From contig CM077594.1 of the NCBI GenBank assembly GCA_039654915.1, positions 91,712,893-91,776,892 of the forward strand: DNA of 64,000 bases, given 5' to 3'. Positions 35,441 to 48,336 of the stretch are shown one piece after another. The translations under genes were made by a program, and so were the position numbers. Numbering within the stretch: the stretch's first letter is position 1; the number at the start of each line of letters is the position of its first letter. The DNA is from Aquilaria yunnanensis (Eukaryota > Streptophyta > Magnoliopsida > Malvales > Thymelaeaceae). The notes beneath the pieces are model-generated. The model was not told the DNA's origin. It did not search any database and worked only from the letters and a program-made list of their open reading frames with translations.

Positions 35441-37199
35441 TAATAAAAAATAATGTTATTTAATGATTTATTATACTCACATAGTATTAATTTTTAAATA
35501 GCATTATTTCAGATAAAAAATCATAAAAATCAAAATAAGCCATTTCAAATTAATTTGGCATAATATAATTGGTGAATTGGACATACAACAGAGGGACAAA
35601 CAGTATAAAATATAGGGAATAATAAGCACTAATATGCTAATCAGTAAAAAATATTGACGGAAGATTTTACACCATATGATCTATTTCATATCCCTTTTTT
35701 TTTTTAAGAAAAAAAAGAAAAATAGTTACATGGTTTTAACCGTACGTGCGAGATAGTGAATATAAATACAACAAATTCGACAATCAAATCAAGAAATATA
35801 AAAAGGTTCGTGGACAACTAACTAATTAGAAAACTCGTATAGATGAAATAATGAAGTAGATTAATGAAGTAGATATAGATGAAATTGATATGGAGAACAA
35901 ACTTCCTCAAGAAACTTGGCATAGCTAGGTTTAAAATGTGCATAGAGGATGTGGAGTGCTGCAAGGAATGAGGATAAGGATTGTGAGAATTCTCTTAGAA
36001 TTATCATGACATTATCCAATTTATTTAGTAAATGAAGTCCTATATAATGATTTATATGGGCATTTTGGACAGGATTCAGCTCCCTTGTGGCATAATGAGA
36101 GCAAAATAAGGCAAATGGGCTGTCTATGATGATTTTATGACCTTAAACTCAAAATAATAAGGTATACTATGTACGTTATTTGTTTTGTCTCACATTTTTT
36201 TGTAATATTTGATATTTTTATTGTCTAAAATTCTTTACACTATTTTCATATTTATAAGTTTTTTATATTTAATTTACCTTATACTATCCCTGTTTTCACC
36301 TCTCACTTTTAAATAACAATATAAGTCCCCAATTTCAAGAAAGTTATAATTATATATTAAAAAAGTTTGATTTTTAGTCTTTATCTTTTTCAAAAAAATT
36401 TCAAATTGACCTTAAAATTTTGATAAAGTCACTAAAGTTTGACAAGTAATATTTTAGTCGCCAACTTTTTATAAGGCTAGAATTGAGAAAAGTAACAAAA
36501 TTTACCTCAATTTATGTGCTGAAACCAAACATATTAAACACCAAATATATTAAACAACATAGGAAAGATGGAGTACTATTGAATATAGTTGTTTGCATAG
36601 AAAATTTGAAGTTTTCCTAATAATGAGACCATTTGGCACTCAGGCAAAACTCTTTGAAACATCCTCAACAAAATCATCTCTAATATCGCACCTAGCGTCG
36701 AAATGACGTTGCAACATACTAATTAATCTTGAAATATAGTTTCATGTAAGATTATACAATACAAATATTTGGTGACTCGAAATCTACAACTACTACATTG
36801 GCAATTACACTTTGCCCTACATAAGATTACTTTAGGTTAATAAATGTACAGTCATATGGAAAAATAAGCTGACGCTAACATGTTCGGGATATGATACATG
36901 GTAGGTACGTGTTATACATCTACTTTATGCTATCTACAATTCAGCTACAGTTGTTTCCAAGAGCGGAACTAAAGAAAGGCTAGTAAGGGCCTTGGCTCTC
37001 ACTAAAATTATAAAATACATATAATTTCATTTAGGATTTAAAAATAAATGCATTCCGGCCGCTCCCTAAAATGGGCTGAATTCCTTTAAAAGGACTATAG
37101 TTTAGGATAAAATTTGTTTTGACCTCTCATTTATTAAAAATCTACGTCTGCCCTTGGTTGCTTTTCACACACGAATTGTTATTTTCTATGCTGAAAGGA
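35441..37199. other. AT-rich intergenic DNA, no gene
   Basis: No supported coding region or structured repeat. Phrases like 'gtcactaaagtttgacaag' near 36430 resemble MULE-TIR vocabulary but are unpaired. Confidence 0.35.
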
Positions 37200-38762
37200 G
37201 TTAATTGCACGATTAGACCTTAATTTTTAATTATTATTCTAGTTTTAACCCCTAACCTCCAACTTGCAGGTTTCAGCTCTTTAACCTTGTTTAAACATTT
37301 CATTTTTTACCTTTGAGTTATGGAACTCGTTAGTTCAGATGGAAAATACCGCGTTAGTGTAGAATTGTGGTGAAAAAAATACTAACTTAACCCCTAAATT
37401 TTTTTTCCTTTAACAAAGAATCCTTAAAACATTGAAATCTAACAAAAAAAAAAAACTATCTTCCTATTTTAGCCTCCCTTTCTGGCCTCTCCTGCAAGCA
37501 CCACAAACAGAGTCCATGTCCACCAATAGCTGGACCGTGCCGCCCCAAGGGAACCAACGATCACACTGATGCAATCCTCATGTAGTGGCAGATTCAGGAT
37601 TTTTGCAAAGAGCCATATACATATACAACTACTAAACCCAACATTAAATAATGAATCTTGTAAATTTGCATATACTATTATGTAATGATGATAAAATATT
37701 TTCTAGAAAAAAATTTAAAATATGCTATGATTTAACATCTTTTCTTGTTGTTGGTTAAATGACTAAAAAAATATATGAACTATGAAAAAGATGGGTGACA
37801 TATTTATGTTGTATAGAATATAAAAGACAAAAGTTTCATTTTAACCCTTCTATATATCTTTCACTTAGCTTATTAACTTTATCTTGTGCCTAATTAGTTT
37901 CACAACTTTTCTTTTGTTTGCAGTAGAAAAAAAGAGCGGTAAAAAAAGTTTAAGACCTAGATAAGAAAATGTATGAAAGGAAAAGGGCCAAGATAAGACT
38001 TTTTCCATTATTGTCAACAAAGAGAAAACATTGACACATTTTCTATCTTTCTTGAGATAATAGGGGCATATTGTTTTCTTTCAAATAAATATTATGAAAA
38101 TTATGGGGGTTCATTAAAAAATTTAAAATGGTCAAATTACTTAATCATATATCTTTTATCAACATTTTTCTAGAAAAAAAAAGGGGTCCATGGATCCCCA
38201 TATCTTATACATACATCATCCTCTATCCCTATGGCCAGTCGTCTCCATTACAAGGGTTTCCCCTCTTCTCACTCAAATCTAAATTGAAGCCTGAGAACTC
38301 GAATGACCCTCCAACACTAAATTCCCTACAACTACGTGGCACGCTCCGCGAGATTAACGCTTAATTGAAGCTCTTGGGCTTGTCCTTATCCACTTTGTTC
38401 TTGCTATAGACATCAAATTTACCAGAAAAAGTTGGGGGCATTTCGATTAATTTCCATGTGAGCGTTGGTTGGTGGTAGGGGTGGCATGTGAGGGAGGTCG
38501 AGGTGGGGAGGGGAGTTTTTTGTTAGATTTCAATGTTTTAAGGATTATTCGTTAAGGGGAAAATTTTTCAAGTGTTAAAGTTAACATTTTCCCTTACATT
38601 TCTATGATGACATGATATTTTCCATTTAAGCTAACGAGTTATATCACCCAAAGGTCTAAAATGAAACATTTAAATAAGGTTAGGGAGTCGAAACATGCAA
38701 GTTGGAGGTTGGGCTTAAAATATAACAATAATTAAAGGTCAGGGCCGAATCATGCAATTAAC
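37200..38762. mobile_element. Non-autonomous MULE with about 270-bp TIRs
   Basis: Left end GTTAATTGCACGATTAG and right end in reverse complement GTTAATTGCATGATTCGG start inverted repeats that align for about 270 bp. Shared blocks are AACCTCCAACTTGCA, AACTCGTTAG, and AATCCTTAAAACATTGAAAT with TCTAACAAAAAA. The interior, about 1.0 kb, has a GC-richer patch at 37470-37580, a possible captured fragment, and no transposase. No matching target duplication seen, so it is probably an old insertion. Confidence 0.78.
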
Positions 38763-40794
38763 ACATGTTAAAAGTGTTGTTTCCCACATACCAATTGATT
38801 TTGATTTATAAACAATTGTTATTATGCTCATAAGCAATTGTTGTCTATAAAATGTTATTCATTTTATGACAACTATTGTTCAATATAAATGTTGAACATA
38901 ACTAGCAAAGAAATTGTAAAAAATTGTAAAGTTTCAACTCTTTATGGCTAATTGTTGATTGACGTACAATGGATTTTACCTAAACTGTTTTAGGTCTCTG
39001 ACAAATCAAGGCTTGGAAAAGTAGAATTGATAAAAAAAAAAACTAGAGCAATATTATTAGTCTCCTTTCATTAAGAAGATGGTTGACTACAATTTTGAAT
39101 CAAAGGCCTTTATTGGCATTGTTATTGGATGATGAAAACACATTAAAAAGTAAAGGGCCACGATGCAAAAGGAGGTAACGTTGTTTGCTTATGGCTAATG
39201 AGACCGTGTTGATAGGAGGATGAAGACTAGACAGCTGTAGACTACTAGACCACTGTGGCCTTTCTGGCCAATGGTGTTGTGGGACCTAAAGATGGCTAAT
39301 TGGAGATTTCCTGGCTGTAAGATCACAAATGAGTTTCTAGGTCCTCTCTATTCGAAAGTTGATCCTCGAGTAACTCTTAACCCCAAAGTCTATAACTAAT
39401 ATAAACTAATAATATCAACTAAAGGAATAACAAATAATATGAAAATAATAATAATATTAATCAAATGAACAATAAATGACAGTGTTAGTCAGTATGATCA
39501 TGAAAATGATGGAGTATCATATTGCACACACCATGTGAAATCATAATTTATAAAGTAAATGATCAATTACATTGTTCCTCCCTGAACTTATAGAGGTGTT
39601 GTTGTGTCATCCCTTAAGCTAAATTTATCAATGTCACGTCATTAAGCTATGGAATATTGTGCAATTTATGCCTTCCGCTTCTTCCGTTAGGCGCTCAAGG
39701 AAAGCTCATATAACATTTGAGTCAGCTTAGAGTACGGTTTCCAAGATATGATGAGTTGAGTTCAACTTCAACCTTGATGATGATTCTACCGTTTACCACC
39801 TCCTTCTCACCTCCTCCTCACCTAGCTACTACGCCTCACATAAGCCGACATCATGGGATGAGGAGATTGGTCACTCGAGCAATTGTGCTCTTCTGTTTTC
39901 GCTCTTGAAAAATTAAAAAACAAATGAAGAAGAAAATCCCCAAATTCTTATTTTGATCTGTCAAGCAAATTCAGATGGTTCCAAATTCTATTTGTAGGTT
40001 GCCCCTTTTTCATAAGGCTGTTTGGGTGGTCAACTTTCTCCCCTTGAAATTTCAAAGATAGCTCGAATGTCAATTTTTTTTAATTGAAGGACAACCTTGC
40101 AGCATCTTTATAAATTAAAGCATTGCAAATAATGATATTAACTACGATGTTTTACACCTTACAAGTACTTGTCTTAAATTTCTTTAAAAACAATGATAAA
40201 TTGATAACACATAAACCTACCCGTAACCTCTCCTTTCCTCCCATCATATCTTTTCCTTTGGTCCCTATGTATTTGGCTTGGTTTAAATACCAATTTAGGG
40301 TTGGCCGATTAGTTTTTTTACTTTTATTCCATTTGATTATCCTTAATTACTTTCATTGTTCTTTCTTATCGACAAAATTTCTTCACCATTATCAATAGGA
40401 GCACCATTTGGTTCATCTGACATTTTACGATGAACAAATTTTATTGGCCATTTTTGCAATTGGTGGCTACAAGAAAATCGAGCAAGGTGCATAAAGCGAT
40501 TGAGATTTAGCAGATGATGTGTTTTTTAATAATAGATCAAGTTGATCATAGTTTATTTCTTTTATTTATCTTATTTTTTTCTGATTTTTTTTCAGTTACT
40601 TATAAGTTATTTTTCCAGGATTATCCTGATTTACCTGAAAGGTTTTGACTTGATCTAATTCTCTTTTCTTATTTGGTGTCGTAGGGATGTATAGTATTTT
40701 ATTAGTCAATTTACATGTCCTCATTATTCTTTAGTGTCTTATGTTATTGATTTGTAAGATATTATTTAGCTCATTGATAATTAAAACATGCAGT
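38763..40794. other. Intergenic DNA, no gene
   Basis: Contains a MULE-TIR-like phrase (CCTCCCTGAACTTATAGAGG, about 39577-39596) without a partner, and a short unrecognised frame at 39717-39908. Confidence 0.35.
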
Positions 40795-40998
40795 ACCCTT
40801 TTATAAAAAAAATGATAAATTGATAATGATGTTTCACCTTGTGTGATGAACAACAATAACATATATTTTCTGCTAACTGGTAATTGAAATGAAATAACCC
40901 TTTATAAAAAAAAAAGCTAAATTGATAATGATATTTTACCTTACACGATGAATAATAACAATATATATTTCCTACTCCTGCCAATGAAAATTATGACT
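40795..40998. repeat. Tandem duplication, about 102-bp unit
   Basis: Copies start ACCCTTTTATAAAA (40795) and ACCCTTTATAAAA (40897). Both contain AAATTGATAATGAT, TTACCTT/TTCACCTT, GATGAA and ATATATTT in order. Copy 2 is diverged. Confidence 0.75.
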
Positions 40999-41336
40999 TT
41001 TCTTGAATGGTAATTGTGAAAATTAACATTGCCCAATGAATATATGATAAATAGTCTTCAAACAACAGTTTGCATGGCAGCATCTTTGGCCTGCCCTGGT
41101 GCCAACTTGTATTTGAGACATCCCAAAGCCCATTTTTTCCTATCAAACTCTTTACTTATAACTGAATTCTGAATAACAAAAAAGAAGTATACGATCAATA
41201 AGAATAGATGGAAATCTACACCTATTTAGCAAAGGAGATATTTTCCCTGAAATTATGAATCACTTTGAAAATCAATTGTACGTTCCTTAAGACGAGAAAA
41301 GAACAATATGCAATACTATTTGATAAGGTAAGATGT
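40999..41336. other. Intergenic DNA, nothing seen
   Basis: No coding or structural signal recognised. Confidence 0.35.
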
Positions 41337-41714
41337 TTCTCACTTTCTCCGTAAGTAAAGAAATGAAACAAATCAAATAAAGAATAATGTTAACGTAAAT
41401 GGCTTTAAGTAATGAAATGAAACAAATCAAATAATGGATAATGTTATCGTAAATGGTTTCTATGTAAAAAAGCTCCGGTCAAGCCGTTAAATCTCCTGCC
41501 GAGAAAGGAAAACCACGCACGCCTGTTCTCACTTTCTCCGTAAGTAAAGAAATGAAACAAATCAAATAAAGAATAATGTTAACGTAAATGGCTTTAAGTA
41601 ATGAAATGAAACAAATCAAATAATGGATAATGTTATCGTAAATGGTTTCTATGTAAAAAAGCTCCGGTCAAGCCGTTAAATCTCCTGCCGAGAAAGGAAA
41701 ACCACGCACGCCTG
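41337..41714. repeat. Perfect 189-bp tandem duplication overlapping the tRNA-Arg 3' end
   Basis: 41337-41525 and 41526-41714 appear identical base for base. The second copy overlaps the last 8 bases of the tRNA-Arg gene, so the first copy carries those 8 bases detached from the gene, along with a copy of its 3' flank and T-run terminators. Inside each unit a shorter motif, AATGAAACAAATCAAATAA, occurs twice, a sign of an older nested duplication. Confidence 0.93.
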
Positions 41715-41779
41715 GTGGGACTCGAACCCACAATCGTCTGATTAGAAGTCAGACGCCTTATCCATTAGGCCACAGGCGC
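41707..41779 (-). tRNA. tRNA-Arg (anticodon UCU)
   Basis: 73-nt cloverleaf on the minus strand, starting GCGCCTGTGGCCTAATGG. Acceptor stem GCGCCTG pairs with CAGGCGT; anticodon stem and loop are CTGAC-TTCTAAT-CAG with anticodon TCT; T-arm is GTGGGTTCGAGTCCCAC. A box (TGGCCTAATGG) and B box (GGTTCGAGTCC) are intact; no intron. Downstream T runs (TTTT within the first 15 bases, TTTTTT farther on) serve as polymerase III terminators. It looks functional. The discriminator base and 3' end fall inside the duplicated 189-bp unit. Confidence 0.96.
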
Positions 41780-43576
41780 TTTCGGTGCTAGCGTGCCACT
41801 ATAACCTCTTTTAAGAACGATTTTGTTACCATTCCGTGCATTCCCCCTCTTTTAACATTAAATAGCTCATTATTAATTTATTATTGTCATTTTTTCTGAT
41901 TTTTCGTCTAGAATTAATATGCTTTGAAAGTTAATACTATATTCACCTAAAAATCTCTTTAATAAACTTTTTCTTTTAAAAAAAAAGTCAATTTTTTCCG
42001 TATGTAAGTCAATAAAAAAGAAATCAATAAAATAATTTTTTTAAAAAATATTTCAAAAATATTTTTTAAAATTTCTTAAAATATAAAGCTCCAAGAGGTA
42101 CATTATTTGTTTGAATAATTACTAAAAATAAATATAATATATGAAATCTAATCTAAAAACAAAGAAGGAATAATTACTAAAAATGAAAATATCACACCAT
42201 TTGCTAAAAAAAAAAAGAATCACGAACTAGGTGACCCGAGATATAATAGAGCAATAGGAAAGGCGAGAACGATAATAAAAAATGTCACATTATAAAACTT
42301 AAGTAAATAACAATATTGTTAAAATAAGAGCAGGGAAGATAGTTGCAAATATATTAATATCCAAAATAGAAAGATTATATCACCTAGAACATAAAGCTTT
42401 GATATCTATTAGTTACATTGCCAGTATAAGAAATGGTCAATGTAATTCAAGGCATGTATTGCTTGCCCAAAAACGGTATGATTACATGAACCCCCTCCTC
42501 CCATTGTATGACATAAACTACATTTTATCCCACTTATTTTTTAAAACCTATACTTTGTGTTACTTTTTTTTTTATAATATTTTATAACAATTTCTAAAAT
42601 CTTAATTTAAAATATTTGGTAGTTATGTTCTAATAATATCAAAAATTTTCATATTTTTATATGTTAACTAAAATTTAAAAAAAATCTTAATTTGCATTTA
42701 TTGAGATGAAAATTTGATAATTTAAAAATATTTATAAATTGAGTAAAAAACATTGAAGAGAATAAAATTATTGAAAAGTAGCTATCGTATAGTTTAAATT
42801 AAGTTTTACCACGAGGAAATTATTTTAAGTTTCCAAAAAAAATAAATAAATAAAAGAAATGGCTTAGACTCGTGCTTTCCTTGAATCAGTAATTGATGGA
42901 TTAGGAGATGGTGAGGAAGACGGTAACAGGGAACCATATTTCCTTTATTTTTGTTTATTATTTATGTTTGCTCATGAAAATATTTCCTTCATCGGCTGCT
43001 TGTTTTGGGTTACATAGAATTAGGTGGTACATCAATCTCTATGATTAAAGTTCAGCATCAGCTACAATTAAACAGTAAACTATAGAACCGTAGTGATGAA
43101 TGGATACCAGCCATATAAGTTGATGAATATCCTTAATACTTTGTTTTATCTAAAAAGAAAAATTGTAGCTTTAACGATTAAGATATACGCCAATTCCATT
43201 GGCATTGGCTTGTCTTAAAAAGTCGCATTGGCGTGACACAACTGAACTGGAGAGTGTGGACTTGGGACTTGGGAGCTGGAAGAACAGGACATTGCGCTTC
43301 TAATGATAATAGACCCCATCTCGAAACAAAAGCCTATAGATTAGACAAGATGAGATACACCAAGCAACAAGTTTCCGTGCACTACATTAACACTTCCGCG
43401 ACTTCAACACCTCCTGGCCCAGGAGACCAGGTTCTTTTCTTTGATTGATGTGATAAAAAGAAGATATTAATGTGGAAGAATTATGTGTGAACGATCTTTG
43501 ATTCCTTTTCCCTTTTTGAGTTCATTTAACAATGGCAAAATAATGAACAAATCAGTTCACATTATCTACTTTCGAT
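41780..43576. other. AT-rich intergenic DNA, no gene
   Basis: The frame at 43233-43448 is unrecognised and lacks context. Otherwise AT-rich spacer. Confidence 0.35.
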
Positions 43577-44606
43577 TAGGGATGTCAAAATTAGGTATGA
43601 CCTAAAGATTAGGAATGATCCACCCAAATCTAAACCTAATTTGACTGAATGAACTAGAAAAAGTTAACGGCTAGAACGCAACACAACCAAGGCCAACCTA
43701 AACTCGAACTTTGTTTAAGCAAGAGTTGAACCCAAGTAACTCGAATTGAATAATCCAAACCAAAGTAAGCTAAACCTGAATAATTTAAATCTAAACGAAT
43801 TGATGTTTGAACTCTTTTAATCTGAGCCAATTTGATGAATTAACCCAAATTTGACCAAAACCTGAATAACCTGATCCAATGCCACCTAAGACCAAAATCC
43901 CTGACTTGATATTGGTCAAAACCTAAGTAAACCGACCCATCTTGAACCCAAAATATGCTTAACTTGAAATCAACCTCGAACCCAAACACCCAACCTAAAT
44001 ATAACTTGGAGCCAATGAGTTCTGAGTTCATCCTCTTTCCAAAGGGATGCAAAAGTTTCAACATTTGAAATCAAGTCACTACCACCAATGACCTCACCAA
44101 ATAAAACGGTGAATCTCTAACACCCTTACTAAGGATGTCATTGCAAAGCCTAAGTGGTGCCTAAATTCAATAGCTAGAAAAAGTGACGAGCGATGGGCCA
44201 CCCAGCCCGAGGCTAAACCAGCTTGGTCGAGCCTGGGTTAGGTAATGTTAAACCTAGGCACAAGTCAAAAACAGCAGGGTTAAGTCTGGGCCGGGCCTAA
44301 CCAGAGCCATGCTAGGATGGTGTTGGCTTGAGCCAAGCTAGGTAATTCTATTTAAAAAAATAAATAAAATAAAAATTGACTATATGCAATATTGTAGTTA
44401 ATTTGCATAAGTTCAACAATCATCCAATTAATTATGCCTTCTCTAAAAAATCGGGTCCAGGTTAGGTTATTTGGGTTCGAGTTAATTTTAGATTCGGGTT
44501 AGGTTGGGTGGGTTTATTTGGGTTTGGGTGCACTACAGGTCCGCTCATTTTCAGTCTCGGGTAACTTAAGGTTAGGGTTTAAGCCAAATTTAGGTTGACC
44601 ATCGGG
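43577..44606. mobile_element. Possible hAT-type MITE, low-complexity arms
   Basis: The left half is rich in AACCTAAA/AACCCAAA and the right half in GGGTTAGG/GGTTTGGG, the complementary composition of a folded-back element. Ends TAGGGATGTCAAAATTAGG and, in reverse complement, CCGATGGTCAACCTAAATTT are weakly alike. No 8-bp target duplication found. Confidence 0.4.
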
Positions 44607-44639
44607 TTCACTCAAGTTACTAATGCATAGGCCGAAATG

Positions 44640-45216
44640 GCTAAATCGGTTTAATTTTTTTGTTCAATTTTCATTAAAATTTAAATTAAAGGATTCGATT
44701 TTTTAGTAGGATTTAATTTAAGTAAATTAGTGTGTTTAAAAAATTTATAAAAATTTTCTTCATTACGTTTTAGTGTGTATTTAGGTTATTTAATACTTTT
44801 TTTGTAATACTATATAATGCTCAATTATTTTTCTAAACTCATACCTTCACCCAGCTATCACTACAAAGGGCACCTAAACTCTCACCCAGTTATTGCCCAG
44901 GCACACACGCTTTGGCAATTTTACTACACTTTTATCACAATGAATTTTTCATGAAATTGCTGCAAAATGCAACTCCAGTTCACTATTAGTGACTAAATTG
45001 TAAAATTTTAAAAATTTTGGGTCAAAATGTAAAGATTAAAAAAGTTTAGGGACCTATGTTGTAATTATTATGGGTGTCTGAAATGAAATGTTTGAAAATT
45101 CAGTTATCTTATTGTACTATAATTAAAAGTTTAGGGGCCAATGTTATAAGTTTGACAATTATACACTAAGATCATTAAATTTACTAAATATGTAGTTTAC
45201 TTGTTTTGAAAAAATT
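44640..45216. other. AT-rich spacer, no gene
   Basis: Includes a MULE-like phrase around 45040-45060 (AAAGTTTAGGGACCTATG) but no paired terminus. Confidence 0.3.
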
Positions 45217-45494
45217 CAAATATGGGACTTACTAAACACAAAAATCCCTTCCCAAAATATGGAACTTACTAAATATAAAAGTTATCAAAAAATGGAAGTT
45301 ATTAAATGTGGAAATCCCCTCCCAAAATATAAGACTTTCTAAATATAGAAGTCCTCTCTCAAACATAGGACTTACTTAAAATGGTTATGGAAGTCATCCT
45401 TCTCAAATATGAAACTTACTAGATATGAGAACCCTAAAAAATGAAGTTATTAAATATGGAAGCTCCGTGTATAAAACTTACTAAATATGGAAGG
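45217..45494. repeat. Degenerate minisatellite, unit about 36 bp, about 8 units
   Basis: Units follow the pattern AATATGGGACTTACTAAATA, a short AAG tail, then TCCCCTCCC-like sequence. Spacing is about 30-44 bp with heavy divergence. It directly abuts the telomere-like block. Confidence 0.7.
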
Positions 45495-46040
45495 TACTGA
45501 AAGTTGAAAGTTAAGGGTTAGGATTAAGCGTTAATGTTTAAAGTTTAGGGTTTTTAGGTTGGAGTTTAGGGATTTAGGTTTATGGTTAAGGTTAGGGTTA
45601 GTGTTAGGGTTTAGGGTTTAGGTTTAAGGGTTAAAGTTTTAAGTTATAAGGTTTAGAGTTTAGAGTTTACATTCAAGGTTTATGGTAAAGGCTAGTGTTG
45701 GTGTTAAGGTTAGAGTTAGGGTTAGGACTTAAGTTCACAGTTTAGAATTTAGATTTAGGTGTAGGGTTTATGGTTAGAATTGAGAATTTATGGTTTAGGT
45801 TATGGTTAGAATTGAGAATTTATGGTTTAGGTTAAGGTTAGTGTTTAAGGTTTTAAAATTTAGGTTAAGGTGTTTGGTTTAAGTTTAAGGTTTAGAGTTC
45901 AAATTCAGGGTTTATGTTAAAGGTTAAGGTTAGGATTAGGGTTAGGGTTTATGGTTTAAAAGTTTAGCGTTTATGGTAAAGGTTAGGGTTTTTAAGTTTA
46001 GGGTGAGGATTTTGGTTTAAGGTTTTAGGGTTAATAAGTA
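45495..46040. repeat. Degenerate telomere-like (TTTAGGG) block
   Basis: About 0.5 kb of GGTTTAGGG-, GGTTAGGGTT- and TTTAAGGTT-type repeats on the plus strand. Perfect plant telomere heptamers occur only locally, for example GTTAGGGTTTAGGGTTTAGG near 45610. This is either an interstitial telomere relic or a satellite derived from one, not a functional telomere. Confidence 0.8.
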
Positions 46041-46320
46041 TACATTGGAGACAAAAAAAAAAGAATCAAATAAAATATTTGCCTACATTAACTCTATTCA
46101 AATTTCAAGGAATAATTGAAAATAAGTATTACAGTTTTTTGCCAATTAGAATATGATTAAGACCCCTAAACTAATAAACTCAGAAGACCCTAGACCAATA
46201 ATTCCCAGAAAACCTTTAAACAAAGGAAAACAAGTTATTTTGTTAATTTAATATTCCAATTCCATAATATCCCTAAATGAAACATATTTTGAAAGTATTT
46301 TTAAGTTTCTTAAATAGTGT
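46041..46320. other. AT-rich spacer
   Basis: No gene; leads to the GTTCA target site (46321-46325) of the solo LTR. Confidence 0.35.
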
Positions 46321-46666
46321 GTTCATGATAAGTGCATAATGTAGTTGTCAAAGTTGTTAACTTTTTGGCAATTTTGATCGTTAATTTCTATCATTTCGTC
46401 CACCTCTATCAATTTTTCTTGTTTTGTTTCACCTTCCTGCAGGTGAAAGTGCATTGCGGACGCGTTGGGGCGAAGCAGGATCTAGTGAAACAAAAGTTAG
46501 ACGTGCAAGGATCAAGTTGGAGAAAAATGACGCGTTGCCAGCGTTTTTCCAATTTTTGCATCCTTGGCAACGCATCGCCGTAAATTCCCCTGTTTCGCCC
46601 GAATCTCGGATTTTGATGGTCTCCCACTTTTCTCCTCCTTGCAAGCTGTCTAGGGGGCAAGGGATT

Positions 46667-48192
46667 TGATAAATGTTAATTTTGTGGTCAAACATGTTGA
46701 CTTTTTGTCAACTTTGACCACAATTTTCTAGCTTACCATTCAATATTTTTGGCCGATTCTTGCTTCGATCCTTCATTTTGTAAGTTGAAGAAGTGGACCA
46801 TAGCATTGGAATGGCACTGGGACGAGTGGAACGAAAAACGAGAATGCAAAAGTCAACGGAAATTATAACTATGAGGCCTAGGCTCCAAGAGCGAGGCCTA
46901 GTCGCCACAGTACAAAAGTTCTCTATCTAAAAAACGCACCCTGGAGGCCTAGGCGCCACCTGAGGCCTAGGCCCCAGGCACCTGCAAGCCTGGAGGCCTA
47001 GGCGCCCAGGCACCCTCTTTTGGGGCCTAGGCGCCAGAGCACCCTTGAGCCTAGAGGCCTAGGCGCCCAGGCACCTCTTCCTGAGGCCTAGGCGCCAGTC
47101 ACCCGGGAAAGTGGTCCCCTACCTCAAATTTGAACTCAAGCTTGCTATTGGCCAAAGATTTCTATCCAAATGGTTTGGTGAGTGAAAGGGACACCTCCAA
47201 GAGTAGAATAACCTGGAACCTAGTAAGAAGAAGGGACTCTTCATTTTCATCTTCTCATCTTAGACTTAGGTTTTTCATTACTATTTCCTCATCTTCCTTG
47301 GGAGCATGTATGGATTCTTGCTTGGAGAAGGCTTGGAGGACTTGAAGACTTGTAGGAGCCTTGACGAATCAAGCATCTAGAGTCTATTGGGTTCCTTCTT
47401 TCCTTCTTTTATCTTGTATTTAGACATGGATGCTCTTTTATGTATTTTTATATTTATGTTTAGTTTGATTATGGAGTAGTTTTCTCTACACTTTCTATGG
47501 TTGTAGCTACTTGAATTGGTTATGTTGGTTGGATTAATGGCTATTTGACTTTGGTTTTCCTCCATTGCTTGTTTACTCTTCTCCTTGAGTTTATTGTTGT
47601 GTTGATTGATTAAGGGCCCTAGTCAATTGCACCTTAGATTTCTTTTAAACTCTTGGAAAAGATTAAAAGGAATTAGAATTAGGAGAATAGTGTAGTGGCC
47701 ATGGGCTTGTTGGGAGACTAGTCTAAGACACTAGGTGAAGGTAAATTGAACTTGTAATGCCCCTCTTGAACTAGCAATTTGGATGAGAGTCCATTCTAGT
47801 ATAAACTTGGGAGAGTGACCATTTCACTTGGGAGAGTAAGGGCCCAATTAGTTAACTTCACCAACAAGTAGAAAAACCAAGCTATTAGCCTTAATTCACT
47901 AGCTAACCAAATCAAATAGTGAAAACGGAAATGTGTTTTGTTAATTCATTAGAAAACCCCTAATTTGCATTGTGTTTGTTGTTCTTGTTTATTAGTAATT
48001 TAAGTGGAGTTGCAAACTTAGTTTTTTTCATAGTGAGTAAATCGTCAATTGTTACTTGTTTAGCTAAAGTGAGTCTCAAGGTAGTGGTAATTAGCAAACA
48101 ATGTAAATCAATCCTCGTGGGAACGATATCTTATTCACCCTATCTACACACGTCCCGTGCGCTTGCGGATTAGGGTTGTAAAACTCACAACA
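46667..48192 (+). repeat. Left LTR of the Athila-type element
   Basis: 1,526 bp. It is 65 bp longer than the right LTR, mostly because of extra GGCCTAGGCGCC repeat units. In a block of about 250 aligned bases (47113-47360 against 54121-54368) I count 7 substitutions, about 3 percent, so the insertion is fairly recent in plant-TE terms. Confidence 0.9.
46868..47105. repeat. LTR minisatellite with GGCCTAGGCGCC palindrome core
   Basis: Repeated unit: GAGGCCTAGGCGCC, then CAGGCACC or similar, then a variable linker. About eight cores are seen here against about five in the right LTR (53945-54115). It is highly GC-rich and palindromic against an AT-rich background. Confidence 0.85.
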
Positions 48193-48198
48193 AGTTTT

Positions 48199-48216
48199 TG
48201 GCGCCGTTGCCGGGGA
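48199..48216 (+). promoter_or_regulatory. Primer-binding site for tRNA-Asp
   Basis: TGGCGCCGTTGCCGGGGA begins six bases after the left LTR end. It is complementary to the 3' end of plant tRNA-Asp (…CCCCGGCAACGGCGCCA), the primer used by Athila/Tat elements. Confidence 0.9.
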
Positions 48217-48336
48217 TTGATTGCATTGAATTGTTCAATATCATTGCTAGAAGATTGACTCTATACTAAACCTTTATTTCTTTACTTATTTGTTGCCTTT
48301 GTGCTTGGATATTTCTTTGATAAGTACCCTTGGTGT

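Noticed and set aside
43233..43448. 71-codon frame on the plus strand
   Set aside because: No recognised motif, no splice partners, AT-rich surroundings.
45495..46040. Functional telomere
   Set aside because: Heptamers are mostly imperfect and unique sequence continues on both sides.
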